Of a stretch of DNA of 64,000 bases, positions 23,478-31,920 are shown in pieces; the first letter of the stretch is position 1; each line of letters begins with the position of its first letter. A program made the translations under genes and the position numbers. The DNA comes from a bacterium D16-34 (lineage in GTDB: Bacteria; Actinomycetota; Coriobacteriia; Coriobacteriales; Eggerthellaceae), in contig RAZB01000009.1 in assembly GCA_003612515.1 (NCBI GenBank), positions 1-64,000 of the forward strand, given 5' to 3'. The notes beneath the pieces are model-generated. The model was not told where the DNA came from. It worked only from the letters and a program-made list of their open reading frames with translations, and made no database searches.

Positions 23478-24854
23478 ATGAATGCGCGCAGGCAAGCGAA
23501 TAAGCAAGTGCCTATTGATATGGGGCTTCGCATTTCGCAAGCGGAGAGAAAAACTTGGGTTTCTATTGCGCTTGTTCGCGCTGGGGCGATGTTTAGTGCG
23601 CCAACGCTTATGGTTGGAGCGGCACTGGGGATTGGAATGGCACTCAGCGGCGCTGCTCTTGCCGTTTTGTGTGGCTATGGCTTTGTCGTTTTGTATATGA
23701 GTTTTATTGCCATGCAAGCAAGCGACCTGGGACTTCCTACAGCTATATTGACCGCACCCAGTCTTGGTAAGGCTGGCGCGCGATATCTGGTCGCACTTAT
23801 TGTTGGCATCGTGACTATCGGCTGGTTTGGCGTGCAAACAGCTGTCTGTGGCTCCTCGCTCTCCTTTATGCTCAATGATGTATTTGGTATTTCTTTAGCG
23901 CCGCAAATATGCTCAGTTTTGCTTGGGATTTTAATGTTGGTAACAGCGGTTATTGGTTTTGATGGCTTGAAGTGGATCAGCACCATTGCTGCACCGCTGT
24001 TGATGGCGGTATGCATATATGGTGTTGGATACGCACTGCTCAGCAGCGGCTCTACTGAGGTGCTGTTTGGATATGTCGCGCCAGCTCAAGATGCAATTGG
24101 TTTTATTGCTGGTGTGCACATGGCTATTGGCCTGTATGCTTTTGCAGGATGTACTGCTGGTGATTTTGCTCGTTTTGCCCCCACAAGAAAGGCGGCTGTG
24201 CTCTCTACGGTTTTAGGCGTGCTCCCTGCAGGCTTTATAGCGCTTATGGCTGCAGCTGCATTGGCTATTGTGACAGGCATTGATGATGTGGCCGTCCTCA
24301 TGAACTCAATCGGATTGCCGCTGGTGGGCTTGATTGCGCTCGTTTTGTCTGCGTGGACAGTCAATGCCGGAAACGTATATTCTGCAGGTCTTGGTTTTGC
24401 GGTAATGCTCGGGCAAGATGAAAGCGGTTCTAAGCTCACAACGCTCGTATCGGGAATAGTTGGCATCGTGCTTGCTGTTGTGGGAATTTTGGATCAGTTT
24501 CAAACATGGTTATCGGTTCTGTCGGCTATTGCACCAGCCATGGCGGGAGTCATGATTGCTGATTATTGGATTATTCGCAAGGCAAATCCGAATAACTTTC
24601 AAGCTTGCGAAGGCGTGTCGTTGGTAGGGGTTGCGGCACTGGTCGCTGGAATGTTGTGCGCGCTTTTAACGAGCGGCACGTTCGCTGTCATCACAGGTCT
24701 TGCCTGGCTTGATTTTTCATTTTTTATAGCTCCTGTTAACGGATTAGTAATAGCTATTGTGGTATATGTGATGGCATACAAGCTTTCTGGTCAGATGTCT
24801 TATTTAGGTTCTGTATGTATTAAGACGCCAGAGCAAACAGAATGCGAGAGATAA
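23478..24854 (+). CDS. NCS1-family permease (cytosine/hydantoin-type)
   Basis: A 458-residue membrane transporter of the nucleobase:cation symporter-1 family, with about twelve helices. Landmarks are RISQAERKTWVSIALVRAGA near the N-terminus, GWFGVQTAVCGSSLSFML (about 114-131) and MAGVMIADYWIIRKANPNNF (about 354-373), the C-terminal NCS1 signature. Known family substrates are cytosine, allantoin, hydantoins (Mhp1) and related heterocycles. ATG at 23478 follows AAGGGG by 11 nt; the upstream ATG at 23421 would start inside the divergent promoter region. It opens an operon with two DUF917 genes and a hydantoinase, so a hydantoin-like ring is the likely cargo. Confidence 0.9.
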   Translation: MNARRQANKQVPIDMGLRISQAERKTWVSIALVRAGAMFSAPTLMVGAALGIGMALSGAALAVLCGYGFVVLYMSFIAMQASDLGLPTAILTAPSLGKAGARYLVALIVGIVTIGWFGVQTAVCGSSLSFMLNDVFGISLAPQICSVLLGILMLVTAVIGFDGLKWISTIAAPLLMAVCIYGVGYALLSSGSTEVLFGYVAPAQDAIGFIAGVHMAIGLYAFAGCTAGDFARFAPTRKAAVLSTVLGVLPAGFIALMAAAALAIVTGIDDVAVLMNSIGLPLVGLIALVLSAWTVNAGNVYSAGLGFAVMLGQDESGSKLTTLVSGIVGIVLAVVGILDQFQTWLSVLSAIAPAMAGVMIADYWIIRKANPNNFQACEGVSLVGVAALVAGMLCALLTSGTFAVITGLAWLDFSFFIAPVNGLVIAIVVYVMAYKLSGQMSYLGSVCIKTPEQTECER

Positions 24855-24864
24855 AGGTCACCCC

Positions 24865-25980
24865 ATGCGTTTTATTGATTGCGAAGATGTTGTTGATATT
24901 GCCACTGGTTCTGCGCTTTTGGGAGCCGGCGGCGGAGGCGACCCTTATATGGGCAAATTGGAAACCATCACGGCAATTCGCGAATGTGGACCGGTGCAGC
25001 TTTTGGATGCCGATGAGGTGCCAGATGAGTGGACGGTAGCATCAATTGGTAGCGTTGGTGCTCCTTCGGTGGTGTTGGAAAAGGGTGTAAATGGCTCTGA
25101 GTACGCCATCGCACATGATTTTTTGCAACGCATTTTGGGCAAGAAAATCGACGCCTTTGTGCTGGCAGAAGCGGGCGGGCTCAATTCGTTGGTGCCTATT
25201 GCAGCAGCGGCACGCGTGGGTATTCCAGTTGTAAACGTTGATGGCATGGGTCGCGCTTTTCCAGGTTTGCAACAAGATACGTATTGCCTGAACGGTGTGC
25301 CTACCACGCCGATGGTTTTTGTGGACGAAAAAGGAAATAGAAGTGTCATTGAGACAATCGACAACGATTGGGCAGAGACTATCGGACGCGCAATAACGTC
25401 TGCTTCGGGTGGCGCCATTATTAACATGGGTGCGTCGATGACTGGGGCGAAGATGAAGCAGTGTGCTGTGCGAGGAACGGTTGATTTAGCGCAGCGTTTA
25501 GGTGCTATTATTCGCCAAGCAACAAGTGTTTCTGCTGAATGCGGTATGACGCCTCAAGAATATTTCTTGCATGAGTCAGGCGCATATTTGTTTATGCATG
25601 CCAAGATTGCTGATGTGTTGCGAGAAACACGTGATGGATTCAATTTTGGTCGTGCAGTGCTTGAAGGCATTGGACAAGATAGGACCAAAACGGGCTCTGT
25701 CGTTTATCAAAACGAGAACCTCTATGCCGAAGTGGATGGCGATGTTGTTATAAGCGTACCTGATCTGGTATGTCTGGTTGACGCTGATACGTTTTTGCCA
25801 ATTACGACCGAATCGCTTCACTACGGAAAGCGCGTGCTGCTCGTTGGCCTTTCGTGCGATAAGGCTTGGCGAACCACAGAGGGTCTTGCGCTCGGCGGAC
25901 CTGCGTGGTTTGGGTTCGACATTGACTATATTCCCGTAGAGGAGCAATGGAAGCGTATCTTTTGCGCTACAATGCCCTGA
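24865..25980 (+). CDS. DUF917 (S-methyl-thiohydantoin desulfurase-like) protein, first copy
   Basis: A 371-residue DUF917 family protein. The N-terminal signature LLGAGGGGDPYMGKL is at about 18-32, and GMGRAFPGLQQDTYCLNGV at about 127-145. The family's thiohydantoin link comes from pathway studies and is knowledge of relatives, not seen here. It starts 10 bp after the permease stop, with AAAGGT upstream, and is followed after 42 bp by a second copy of similar length, about half identical by eye. Confidence 0.85.
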   Translation: MRFIDCEDVVDIATGSALLGAGGGGDPYMGKLETITAIRECGPVQLLDADEVPDEWTVASIGSVGAPSVVLEKGVNGSEYAIAHDFLQRILGKKIDAFVLAEAGGLNSLVPIAAAARVGIPVVNVDGMGRAFPGLQQDTYCLNGVPTTPMVFVDEKGNRSVIETIDNDWAETIGRAITSASGGAIINMGASMTGAKMKQCAVRGTVDLAQRLGAIIRQATSVSAECGMTPQEYFLHESGAYLFMHAKIADVLRETRDGFNFGRAVLEGIGQDRTKTGSVVYQNENLYAEVDGDVVISVPDLVCLVDADTFLPITTESLHYGKRVLLVGLSCDKAWRTTEGLALGGPAWFGFDIDYIPVEEQWKRIFCATMP

Positions 25981-26022
25981 ATAACAATTTAGGTACAACG
26001 CAACGCTCGGGAAAGGGTAGGT

Positions 26023-27135
26023 ATGCGTGAAATAGGGATTAAAGAAATTGAAGATATTGCTTTAGGTGCAGCTTTGCTTGGAGCCGGAGGCGGTGGGGAT
26101 CCGTATGTAGGCAAGTTGACCGCAATTGGCGCTATTAAAGAGTGTGGTCCGGTTCAGCTGATTAGTGCTGATGAGGTTCCCGATGGCGCTTTCATTATGC
26201 CAGCAGCTTCGATGGGTGCGCCGACGATCTTGTCCGAGAAAGGCGTTGGAGCCAACGAGTTTCGACGTCTGTTTGATATGGTGGAGCAATTTTTCGGAAA
26301 GCCGGTATATGCAACTATGCCAGCTGAGGCGGGCGGCGTAAACTCAATGCTTCCTATTGCTGCGGCTGCGCGTCTGGGCATTCCGCTTGTTGATGCAGAT
26401 GGCATGGGTCGAGCATTCCCGGAACTGCAGATGGTAACGTTTTCGATCGGAGGCGTTTCTGCAAGCCCGATGGCATTTATTGACGAAAAGGGCAATGCTG
26501 GAATTTTGTCTACCGTAACCAATAAATGGACAGAAGATATTGCACGTGCTGCCACTATGACATGCGGCGGAACGCTTACTATCGCGTTGTTTTGCATGGA
26601 TGCCGAGACGCTTAAAAAATATGGCGTACACGGCATTTTGACGCGAAGCCAAGAATTAGGTGCCGCAATTCGCACGGCAAAAGATGGGGCGGCGGCTGCA
26701 GGTTTAACGCCCGAGCAACATTTCTTAGAATTCACCGGCGGTCACAAGCTTTTCAAGGGAAAGATCGTTGATGTGTTGCGAGAAACGCGCGGAGCATTTA
26801 ATTTTGGCCGCGTTGTTTTAGAGGGAATCGGCCAAGATAAAGAAAGCCAAGCGGCAATTGATTTTCAGAATGAGAATTTAAGCTGTGAGGTTGATGGCGA
26901 AATTCTAGCTACCGTTCCAGACTTGATTTGTTTGGTTGATGCTGAAACCTTTACCCCGGTTCCGACTGATGCGCTTAAATATGGAAAGCGCGTGTTGGTG
27001 ATAGGGCTTGAATGCTATTGGATGTGGCGTGAGCCGGCCGGCATTGAATTGGTAGGACCGCGTTATTTCGGTTTAGACACTGACTATATTCCCGTTGAAA
27101 AGCGTTGCTTGCGAAAGGATGCATCACATGTATAA
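26023..27135 (+). CDS. DUF917 (S-methyl-thiohydantoin desulfurase-like) protein, second copy
   Basis: A 370-residue paralogue of the preceding gene. It shares LLGAGGGGDPYVGKL, DADGMGRAFPELQ, GAFNFGRVVLEGIGQD and the C-terminal LDTDYIPVEKR segment. Differences cluster in the middle (about 180-235), where the first copy has TSASGGAIINMGASMTGAK and this one TMTCGGTLTIALFCMDAET, suggesting divergence in the active region or a heteromeric complex. GGGAAAGGG lies upstream of the ATG. The end overlaps the start of the hydantoinase gene by 8 bp, so the two are translationally coupled. Confidence 0.85.
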   Translation: MREIGIKEIEDIALGAALLGAGGGGDPYVGKLTAIGAIKECGPVQLISADEVPDGAFIMPAASMGAPTILSEKGVGANEFRRLFDMVEQFFGKPVYATMPAEAGGVNSMLPIAAAARLGIPLVDADGMGRAFPELQMVTFSIGGVSASPMAFIDEKGNAGILSTVTNKWTEDIARAATMTCGGTLTIALFCMDAETLKKYGVHGILTRSQELGAAIRTAKDGAAAAGLTPEQHFLEFTGGHKLFKGKIVDVLRETRGAFNFGRVVLEGIGQDKESQAAIDFQNENLSCEVDGEILATVPDLICLVDAETFTPVPTDALKYGKRVLVIGLECYWMWREPAGIELVGPRYFGLDTDYIPVEKRCLRKDASHV

Positions 27136-28693
27136 GTTGGGCATTGATGTTGGGGGCACCAATACAGACGCAGTGCTTATCGATGATAAGTTAACGGTGG
27201 TTGCTGCGGTAAAACACCCTACCTCCGAAGATATTTATGAGGGTATTATGGGGGCTATGGAGGCCGTTTTGTGTGAAAGCGGCATTGACCGCGCGCAAGT
27301 AACCCAAGCTATGCTTGGTACGACGCAGTGCACAAATGCTATTGTTGAGCGCAAGCACTTGGCTCCAATTGCGGTATTGCGCATTGGCGCTCCGGCGAGC
27401 GTTGGTATTCCTCCCATGGTTGATTGGGCAGATGACATTTCAGCAGTTTGCGTTGCTTCGACTATTGTTGAAGGCGGTTTTGAATACGATGGCAAACGTT
27501 TGGCACCTTTAGACGAAGACGCTTGCCGTGAATTCTTTGAGAGCGTTAAAGGCAAAGTTGACTCGGTGGCAATTTCGTGTGTGTTCTCTACGGTGCGCAA
27601 TGATGACGAAGTGCGCGTTGCAGGAATCGCCCATGAGGTCTTAGGCGACAATGTTCGCGTGTCAATTTCGAGCGAGATAGGTTCTATGGGATTGATCGAG
27701 CGTGAGAATGCCACGATTCTTAATGCTGCACTCAATCACGTAGCTCAGCGTTTTACTGATGGCTTTGCGCAGAGTCTTGAGGATAAAGGGGTAACTAACG
27801 CCGAGGTGTATCTATCGCAAAACGATGGCACGCTTATGACCATGGAACACGCTCGTCGCTATCCGATATTGACCATTGCCTGCGGTCCGACGAATTCTAT
27901 TCGCGGTGCAAGCTATTTGACGCAGCAAAGTGACGCTATTGTTATCGACGTGGGTGGTACAACAACTGACCTGGGCGTCTTGGCTCACGGATTTCCACGT
28001 GAAAGTGGTGTCGCGGTTACCATTGGCGGCGTGCGCACTAATTTCCGTATGCCAGATGTTATTTCCATTGGTTTGGGTGGCGGCTCCATTGTTCGCATCC
28101 TAGAAGATGATGGATGCGGCAATGTATCAGTAAGCGTTGGCCCGGATTCAGTTGGTTATGCAATTACCGAGCGAGCGCTCGTGTTCGGTGGAGACACACT
28201 TACGGCTACCGATATTGCTGTTCGATTGGGTATGGCAAATGTTGGCAACCCCGATTTGGTGAGCGCTGTACCGCAAGAGGTTGCCGAGGCGGCTCTTGCT
28301 CAGATCAGAATGCTTGTCGAAGATGCCATCGATATGATGAAGGTGTCAAGCGATCCAATTGATGTTGTGCTTGTTGGCGGCGGTTCAATTGTGTTGCCGC
28401 AAGATTTGGCAGGAACCGCGCAAGTTTTCGCACCAGAATTTGCTGGTTGCGCTAATGCTATTGGTTCGGCAATCTCTAAGGTGTCAGGTACCTATGAAGC
28501 CTTAATCGACTACGATGTCACGCCGCGTGATGAGGCGCTTGATGTGGCTCGTCAAGCTGCTATTGATGCAGCAATTGCTGCTGGCGCTCAAGTTGGTACT
28601 GTTGAGATTATCGATGCCGAAGATGTGCCGCTTGCTTATTATGCTGGCAACACCAATCGTGTTAAGGTAAAAGCAGCAGGCGATCTGCTCTAG
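27128..28693 (+). CDS. Hydantoinase/oxoprolinase family protein (HyuA-like)
   Basis: A 521-residue member of the hydantoinase/5-oxoprolinase A family, which use ATP to open five-membered lactam or hydantoin rings. The sugar-kinase-like ATPase motifs are GIDVGGTNTDAVLID (about 5-19) and VIDVGGTTTDLGVL (about 275-288); VVLVGGGSIVLP (about 414-425) is the adenosine motif. The annotated frame opens at 27095, but ATG at 27128, 5-6 nt after AAAGGATG, matches the family N-terminus. It is shorter than 5-oxoprolinase and there is no HyuB partner; the DUF917 pair may take that place. The last 21 bases of the gene are copied 560 bp downstream. Confidence 0.9.
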   Translation: MYKLGIDVGGTNTDAVLIDDKLTVVAAVKHPTSEDIYEGIMGAMEAVLCESGIDRAQVTQAMLGTTQCTNAIVERKHLAPIAVLRIGAPASVGIPPMVDWADDISAVCVASTIVEGGFEYDGKRLAPLDEDACREFFESVKGKVDSVAISCVFSTVRNDDEVRVAGIAHEVLGDNVRVSISSEIGSMGLIERENATILNAALNHVAQRFTDGFAQSLEDKGVTNAEVYLSQNDGTLMTMEHARRYPILTIACGPTNSIRGASYLTQQSDAIVIDVGGTTTDLGVLAHGFPRESGVAVTIGGVRTNFRMPDVISIGLGGGSIVRILEDDGCGNVSVSVGPDSVGYAITERALVFGGDTLTATDIAVRLGMANVGNPDLVSAVPQEVAEAALAQIRMLVEDAIDMMKVSSDPIDVVLVGGGSIVLPQDLAGTAQVFAPEFAGCANAIGSAISKVSGTYEALIDYDVTPRDEALDVARQAAIDAAIAAGAQVGTVEIIDAEDVPLAYYAGNTNRVKVKAAGDLL

Positions 28694-29262
28694 GTTGCAC
28701 CCCATGATTGACTGCTTCAAAGCCAGCGTCCAAAACTTCGACAATTGATGGACTTCGCATTGATGAGCTTAAAGAAGCCGTGATACTCGCCAGGGCGTCT
28801 CACTAGCTGAGGCGCCCTTTGTTGTGTGACGCTACTGCGTGCTGTGGCGCTGCCTGCGACGTTGCCGTCTACAGCGACATCTCCGCTTGCGGCGACACGC
28901 TGCAGCGACGCCGCCGCATGCAGCATTTTGCGATCTCCATGCTTCTTTTGTGCTTCATCATCAAATTCTTCAGCAAATTTGTGAGTTTTGGCAGGAAAAG
29001 TGCTCTCGTCGGTGATTTCGATAGCAAAATGGTTGGAAAAGTGCCCTTGTCGGGGTCTTCGACCCTAAAAACACCCCCTATTTCACCGACGAGGGGCATT
29101 TTCCAGCCAAAACCTGTCTAAGACTTGCAAGTTTTCATCTGGCTAACTCGCTGGGGTCAAAACTAGACTCCGTGACCAGGCATTTCGCTGACACCAGGAC
29201 TCGAGCTGCAACGCAAGGGTTCTACAAGCAGCGCAGCGGGCGACCTGGTCTAGGTTGCACCC
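28673..29262. repeat. 30-bp direct repeat: 3' end of the hydantoinase gene copied 560 bp downstream
   Basis: Positions 28673-28702 and 29233-29262 match at 27 of 30 positions; the shared run TCTAGGTTGCACCC is identical and includes the TAG stop of the hydantoinase gene. The 560 bp from one copy to the next is gene-free and contains the structured repeat copy B. The layout resembles an insertion that regenerated the gene end, or a duplication followed by decay. The plus-strand open frame 28819-29121 inside it is not credited as a gene. From 29263 to 29406 only the leader of the surface protein gene is seen. Confidence 0.7.
28985..29113. repeat. 128-bp structured dispersed repeat, copy B
   Basis: First arm GTTTTGGCAGGAAAAGTGCT begins at 28985, second arm TGGTTGGAAAAGTGCCCTTG at 29030 (offset 41 bp), and the inverted arm CACCGACGAGGGGCATTTTC at 29084 runs to 29113. 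The order, the 41-bp offset and the roughly 80-bp span from second arm to inverted arm match copy A at 11120-11247. The sequence between second and inverted arms is not conserved, as expected for a loop. Confidence 0.8.
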
Positions 29263-29406
29263 TTTATGGAGCGGCAATAATTCAGTAACGTCATAGACAC
29301 CAAACTGTTACAGCAAACCTTCTTGTTGATCTGTTTAAATAGATATAACAAGTTGGTTTTGTTGCGCATGCTTAAGATAAAAGCCGAGTTTATGAGGCGG
29401 TGTCCT

Positions 29407-31698
29407 ATGAGTAGATCTGTATGGAAATCCACATTGTCGGTGATACTGAGCGTTGTCATGGTGGCAACACTTACACCAGGTTTGGCATATGCGCAACAAG
29501 ATAATTCAGCCGATCAAGAGTCCGCTTATGAGCCTACGGTACAAGCTGACGCTGATGAGGCTGTTGCGCAAGCTGACGCCAATCAGTCGGCAGCGCAGGC
29601 TGTCGCTTCAAACAGCTGGTATTCGCAAGCAGAAACTGGCTGGCTTACAAGTCCAGGGACGTATCAGGTGTCTACTGCATCGCAACTGGCGTCCATTGCT
29701 GTCAAGCTCTCTGAAGGCGAGAGTCTGTCGGGCTATACCTTTATACTCATAAATGATATTAATCTTGACCAGTTCAATGCTTCTGGCGAGCCGCTGGTAT
29801 GGGAGACAACAACAAGGTGCTCGTTTGCAGGAGTTATTGATGGTCAAGGATTTGGCATTTATGGCATGAATGCTATTGCGGGTCGCGCTTGTCTTTTTGG
29901 TAAAGCCGAAAACGCCGCCTTTTACAATTTGGAAATTTCAGGCACGCTTGCATCAGATGTTGCCGCAGCATTTGCTGGCTCAGCTATAAATTCAACTTTT
30001 CAAGATTGCATCAATGCTGCAACTATAACCGGAAAAAGCGCCACGGGTTTAGTTGGCGGTTTGGTCGGATATGCGCAGCGTTGTTCGTTTTTCGGTTGCC
30101 AAAATGCTGGTCGAATAACAGGCCCGGCTCGTGCGGCTGGCGGTATAGTTGGCGAAGCGGTAGGGTGCGAATTTGAGGCCTGCTTCAACGAGCAAAGTAT
30201 CCAAGGATCTTTGCGCTCGGGTGGCATCATAGGCACTATGGCGCTATCGGCAGGCGTTTCAGGTCGCACGACGTTATGGCAGTGTGCAAATCAGGCAGCC
30301 GTTGCTGCTGAAGAGTTCGCAGGTGGGCTTATTGGTGTAGCGCTTGCGCAAACAACTTTGGGCCAATCGTACAATTACGGTTCGGTTGAGGGTGGCAGCT
30401 ATACCTACAATGGTGCTGCTTATGCAGGTGGTATAGCCGGTTATGTTGCGAAGTCCGAAAGCACTATTATGGTCGAGGATTGTTTTAATGCGGGTTCAGC
30501 GTGGGCAGTCGCGTCTGGGTCTGCATCGCATGCATTTGCAGGCGGCATATTTGGCGGTTCTGGCTCGAGGTTTACGATTGAGCGAACCTATAACACGGGC
30601 AACGCTCATGCCACACAAGCGCAAAGATGCGCTGATGGCGCGTTTGTGGGATATGTATCTCGGTCGTTCCAATCATCTGAGCGTGATTGCTATTGGCTTG
30701 AAGGAGTCGCAAATCGCGCAAATGGCACCTCGGTGATAACCGTGCCGACAGCTCAAGTGATAGCTCCATCGGAATTGCGAACAATCGTGGCTCGTTTGGG
30801 ATATGCTTTTGCCTATAGCGCCTATCAAAACGGTGCTCCTGAATTGTGCTGGACAACAAATACTGCTGAATTGCGTTATCTTCCCGCCAACGGAACAGCG
30901 GTGCTTGCCCGAGTGGCTATACAAGCAGGAGCTACGGTAAGTGGAGCCGATATTGCAAAGCTGTATAGCGGCGAAGACCCGGTTAGATATGAAGATGGTC
31001 GCGCGTTGCGTTTCTTGGGTTGGTCAACAAGCGCAACAGGACAAGCGGGAGCAAGTATCGGGAGCGCATCTGGTGTGATATATGTGTATCCAGTATTTGA
31101 ACAACCTGCCCCGGTTGTTAAGCCTACCGGAGAGTGGGTGGCCTCTGATGGACGCTGGTGGTTTAGGCACAATAACGGCTCTTATACACGAAGCGCATGG
31201 GAATATATTAATGGCGCTTGGTATCACTTTGATGGTGATGGCTGGATGCAAACAGGTTGGTTGAAGCTGGGATCAACCTGGTATTATCTCAAACCTTCGG
31301 GCGCTATGGCTGAGGGTTGGCAGCTCGTCTCAGGCGTTTGGTACTACCTTACCCCTTCTGATGGCGCGATGCGCACTGGGTGGCTGCATTTGGGTAATAC
31401 CTGGTATTACTTGCGTTCAAGCGGCGCTATGGCAACCGGTTGGCAAAAAGTAGGGACAGAGTGGTATTACCTCAATACCAACGGCGCTATGGCTGAGGGT
31501 TGGAAGCGCGTGAACGGCACCTGGTATTACTTGCAACCAACTGATGGTGCCATGAAAACAGGCTGGCTTTTGTTAGGCGGAACATGGTATTACCTGCGCT
31601 CGAGCGGTGCCATGGTAACTGGCTGGCAAAAGATCGGTGGTATATGGTATTACTTCAATGGCTCAGGGGAGTTGCGCGAAGAGCTCATCGAGGGTTAG
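29407..31698 (+). CDS. Secreted surface protein with GLUG-like repeats and C-terminal choline-binding-type repeats
   Basis: A 763-residue exported protein. The signal peptide spans about 1-29 (STLSVILSVVMVATLTPG, cleavage after AYA). Residues 210-420 hold GLUG-type repeats such as GGLVGYAQRCSFFGCQNAG and GGIVGEAVGCEFEACFN, a beta-helical adhesin-like module. A short Rib/FIVAR-like link follows, and from about 573 to the end come about nine 20-residue repeats of the GW..(V/L)..TWYYL..(S/T)GAM type (CW_binding_1), which usually hold proteins on wall teichoic or lipoteichoic acid. There is no sortase motif. ATG at 29407 follows AGGCGG; ATG at 29392 in the same frame is possible. A terminator follows, so it is monocistronic. 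Confidence 0.85.
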   Translation: MSRSVWKSTLSVILSVVMVATLTPGLAYAQQDNSADQESAYEPTVQADADEAVAQADANQSAAQAVASNSWYSQAETGWLTSPGTYQVSTASQLASIAVKLSEGESLSGYTFILINDINLDQFNASGEPLVWETTTRCSFAGVIDGQGFGIYGMNAIAGRACLFGKAENAAFYNLEISGTLASDVAAAFAGSAINSTFQDCINAATITGKSATGLVGGLVGYAQRCSFFGCQNAGRITGPARAAGGIVGEAVGCEFEACFNEQSIQGSLRSGGIIGTMALSAGVSGRTTLWQCANQAAVAAEEFAGGLIGVALAQTTLGQSYNYGSVEGGSYTYNGAAYAGGIAGYVAKSESTIMVEDCFNAGSAWAVASGSASHAFAGGIFGGSGSRFTIERTYNTGNAHATQAQRCADGAFVGYVSRSFQSSERDCYWLEGVANRANGTSVITVPTAQVIAPSELRTIVARLGYAFAYSAYQNGAPELCWTTNTAELRYLPANGTAVLARVAIQAGATVSGADIAKLYSGEDPVRYEDGRALRFLGWSTSATGQAGASIGSASGVIYVYPVFEQPAPVVKPTGEWVASDGRWWFRHNNGSYTRSAWEYINGAWYHFDGDGWMQTGWLKLGSTWYYLKPSGAMAEGWQLVSGVWYYLTPSDGAMRTGWLHLGNTWYYLRSSGAMATGWQKVGTEWYYLNTNGAMAEGWKRVNGTWYYLQPTDGAMKTGWLLLGGTWYYLRSSGAMVTGWQKIGGIWYYFNGSGELREELIEG

Positions 31699-31742
31699 GC
31701 TTGCCTCATATGCGCAGAGCGCAAATGCTTTTATAACCGTGT

Positions 31743-31775
31743 AAGGCTCGATATGGATTATCGAGCCTTCTTTTT
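31743..31775 (+). terminator. Terminator of the surface protein gene
   Basis: AAGGCTCGAT (31743-31752) pairs with ATCGAGCCTT (31760-31769), 7-nt loop, then CTTTTT. A textbook rho-independent terminator. Confidence 0.9.
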
Positions 31776-31792
31776 GTGAAAGCGTTTGTAAG

Positions 31793-31833
31793 TTGGTGCT
31801 TTCGTGTGCTAAAGTATAGAACGCTACTTTAGC
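31793..31833 (+). promoter_or_regulatory. Promoter with overlapping inverted repeat, amino-acid ABC operon
   Basis: TTGGTG (31793-31798), 16-bp spacer, TATAGA (31815-31820). GCTAAAGTA (31808-31816) and TACTTTAGC (31825-31833) form a perfect 9-bp inverted repeat overlapping the -10, a good position for a repressor. The regulator is not identified. Confidence 0.5.
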
Positions 31834-31878
31834 GTGATAAAGTGCACGAGAATTCGTATGAGTTTGCCTGGCTAAAAA

Positions 31879-31899
31879 TGTCGTATGCCATATACGACA
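31879..31899 (+). promoter_or_regulatory. Leader palindrome before the solute-binding protein gene
   Basis: TGTCGTAT (31879-31886), loop GCCAT, ATACGACA (31892-31899). The right arm abuts the ribosome site AGGAGGGG (31899-31906), so a formed hairpin could affect translation. The ATG inside the loop at 31885 is in frame with the next gene but is not a sensible start. Confidence 0.4.
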
Positions 31900-31920
31900 G
31901 GAGGGGATAGGTGTTATTGC

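Noticed and set aside
23376-23837. Upstream extension of the alpha/beta hydrolase frame
   Set aside because: The extra 154 residues are Lys/Arg/His-rich with no fold and run across the divergent promoter and the start of the permease gene. GTG at 23375 has a good ribosome site.
28819-29121. 100-codon plus-strand open frame downstream of the hydantoinase gene
   Set aside because: Same reasons: it overlaps repeat copy B, lacks a ribosome site, and its C-terminal frame differs from that in copy A.
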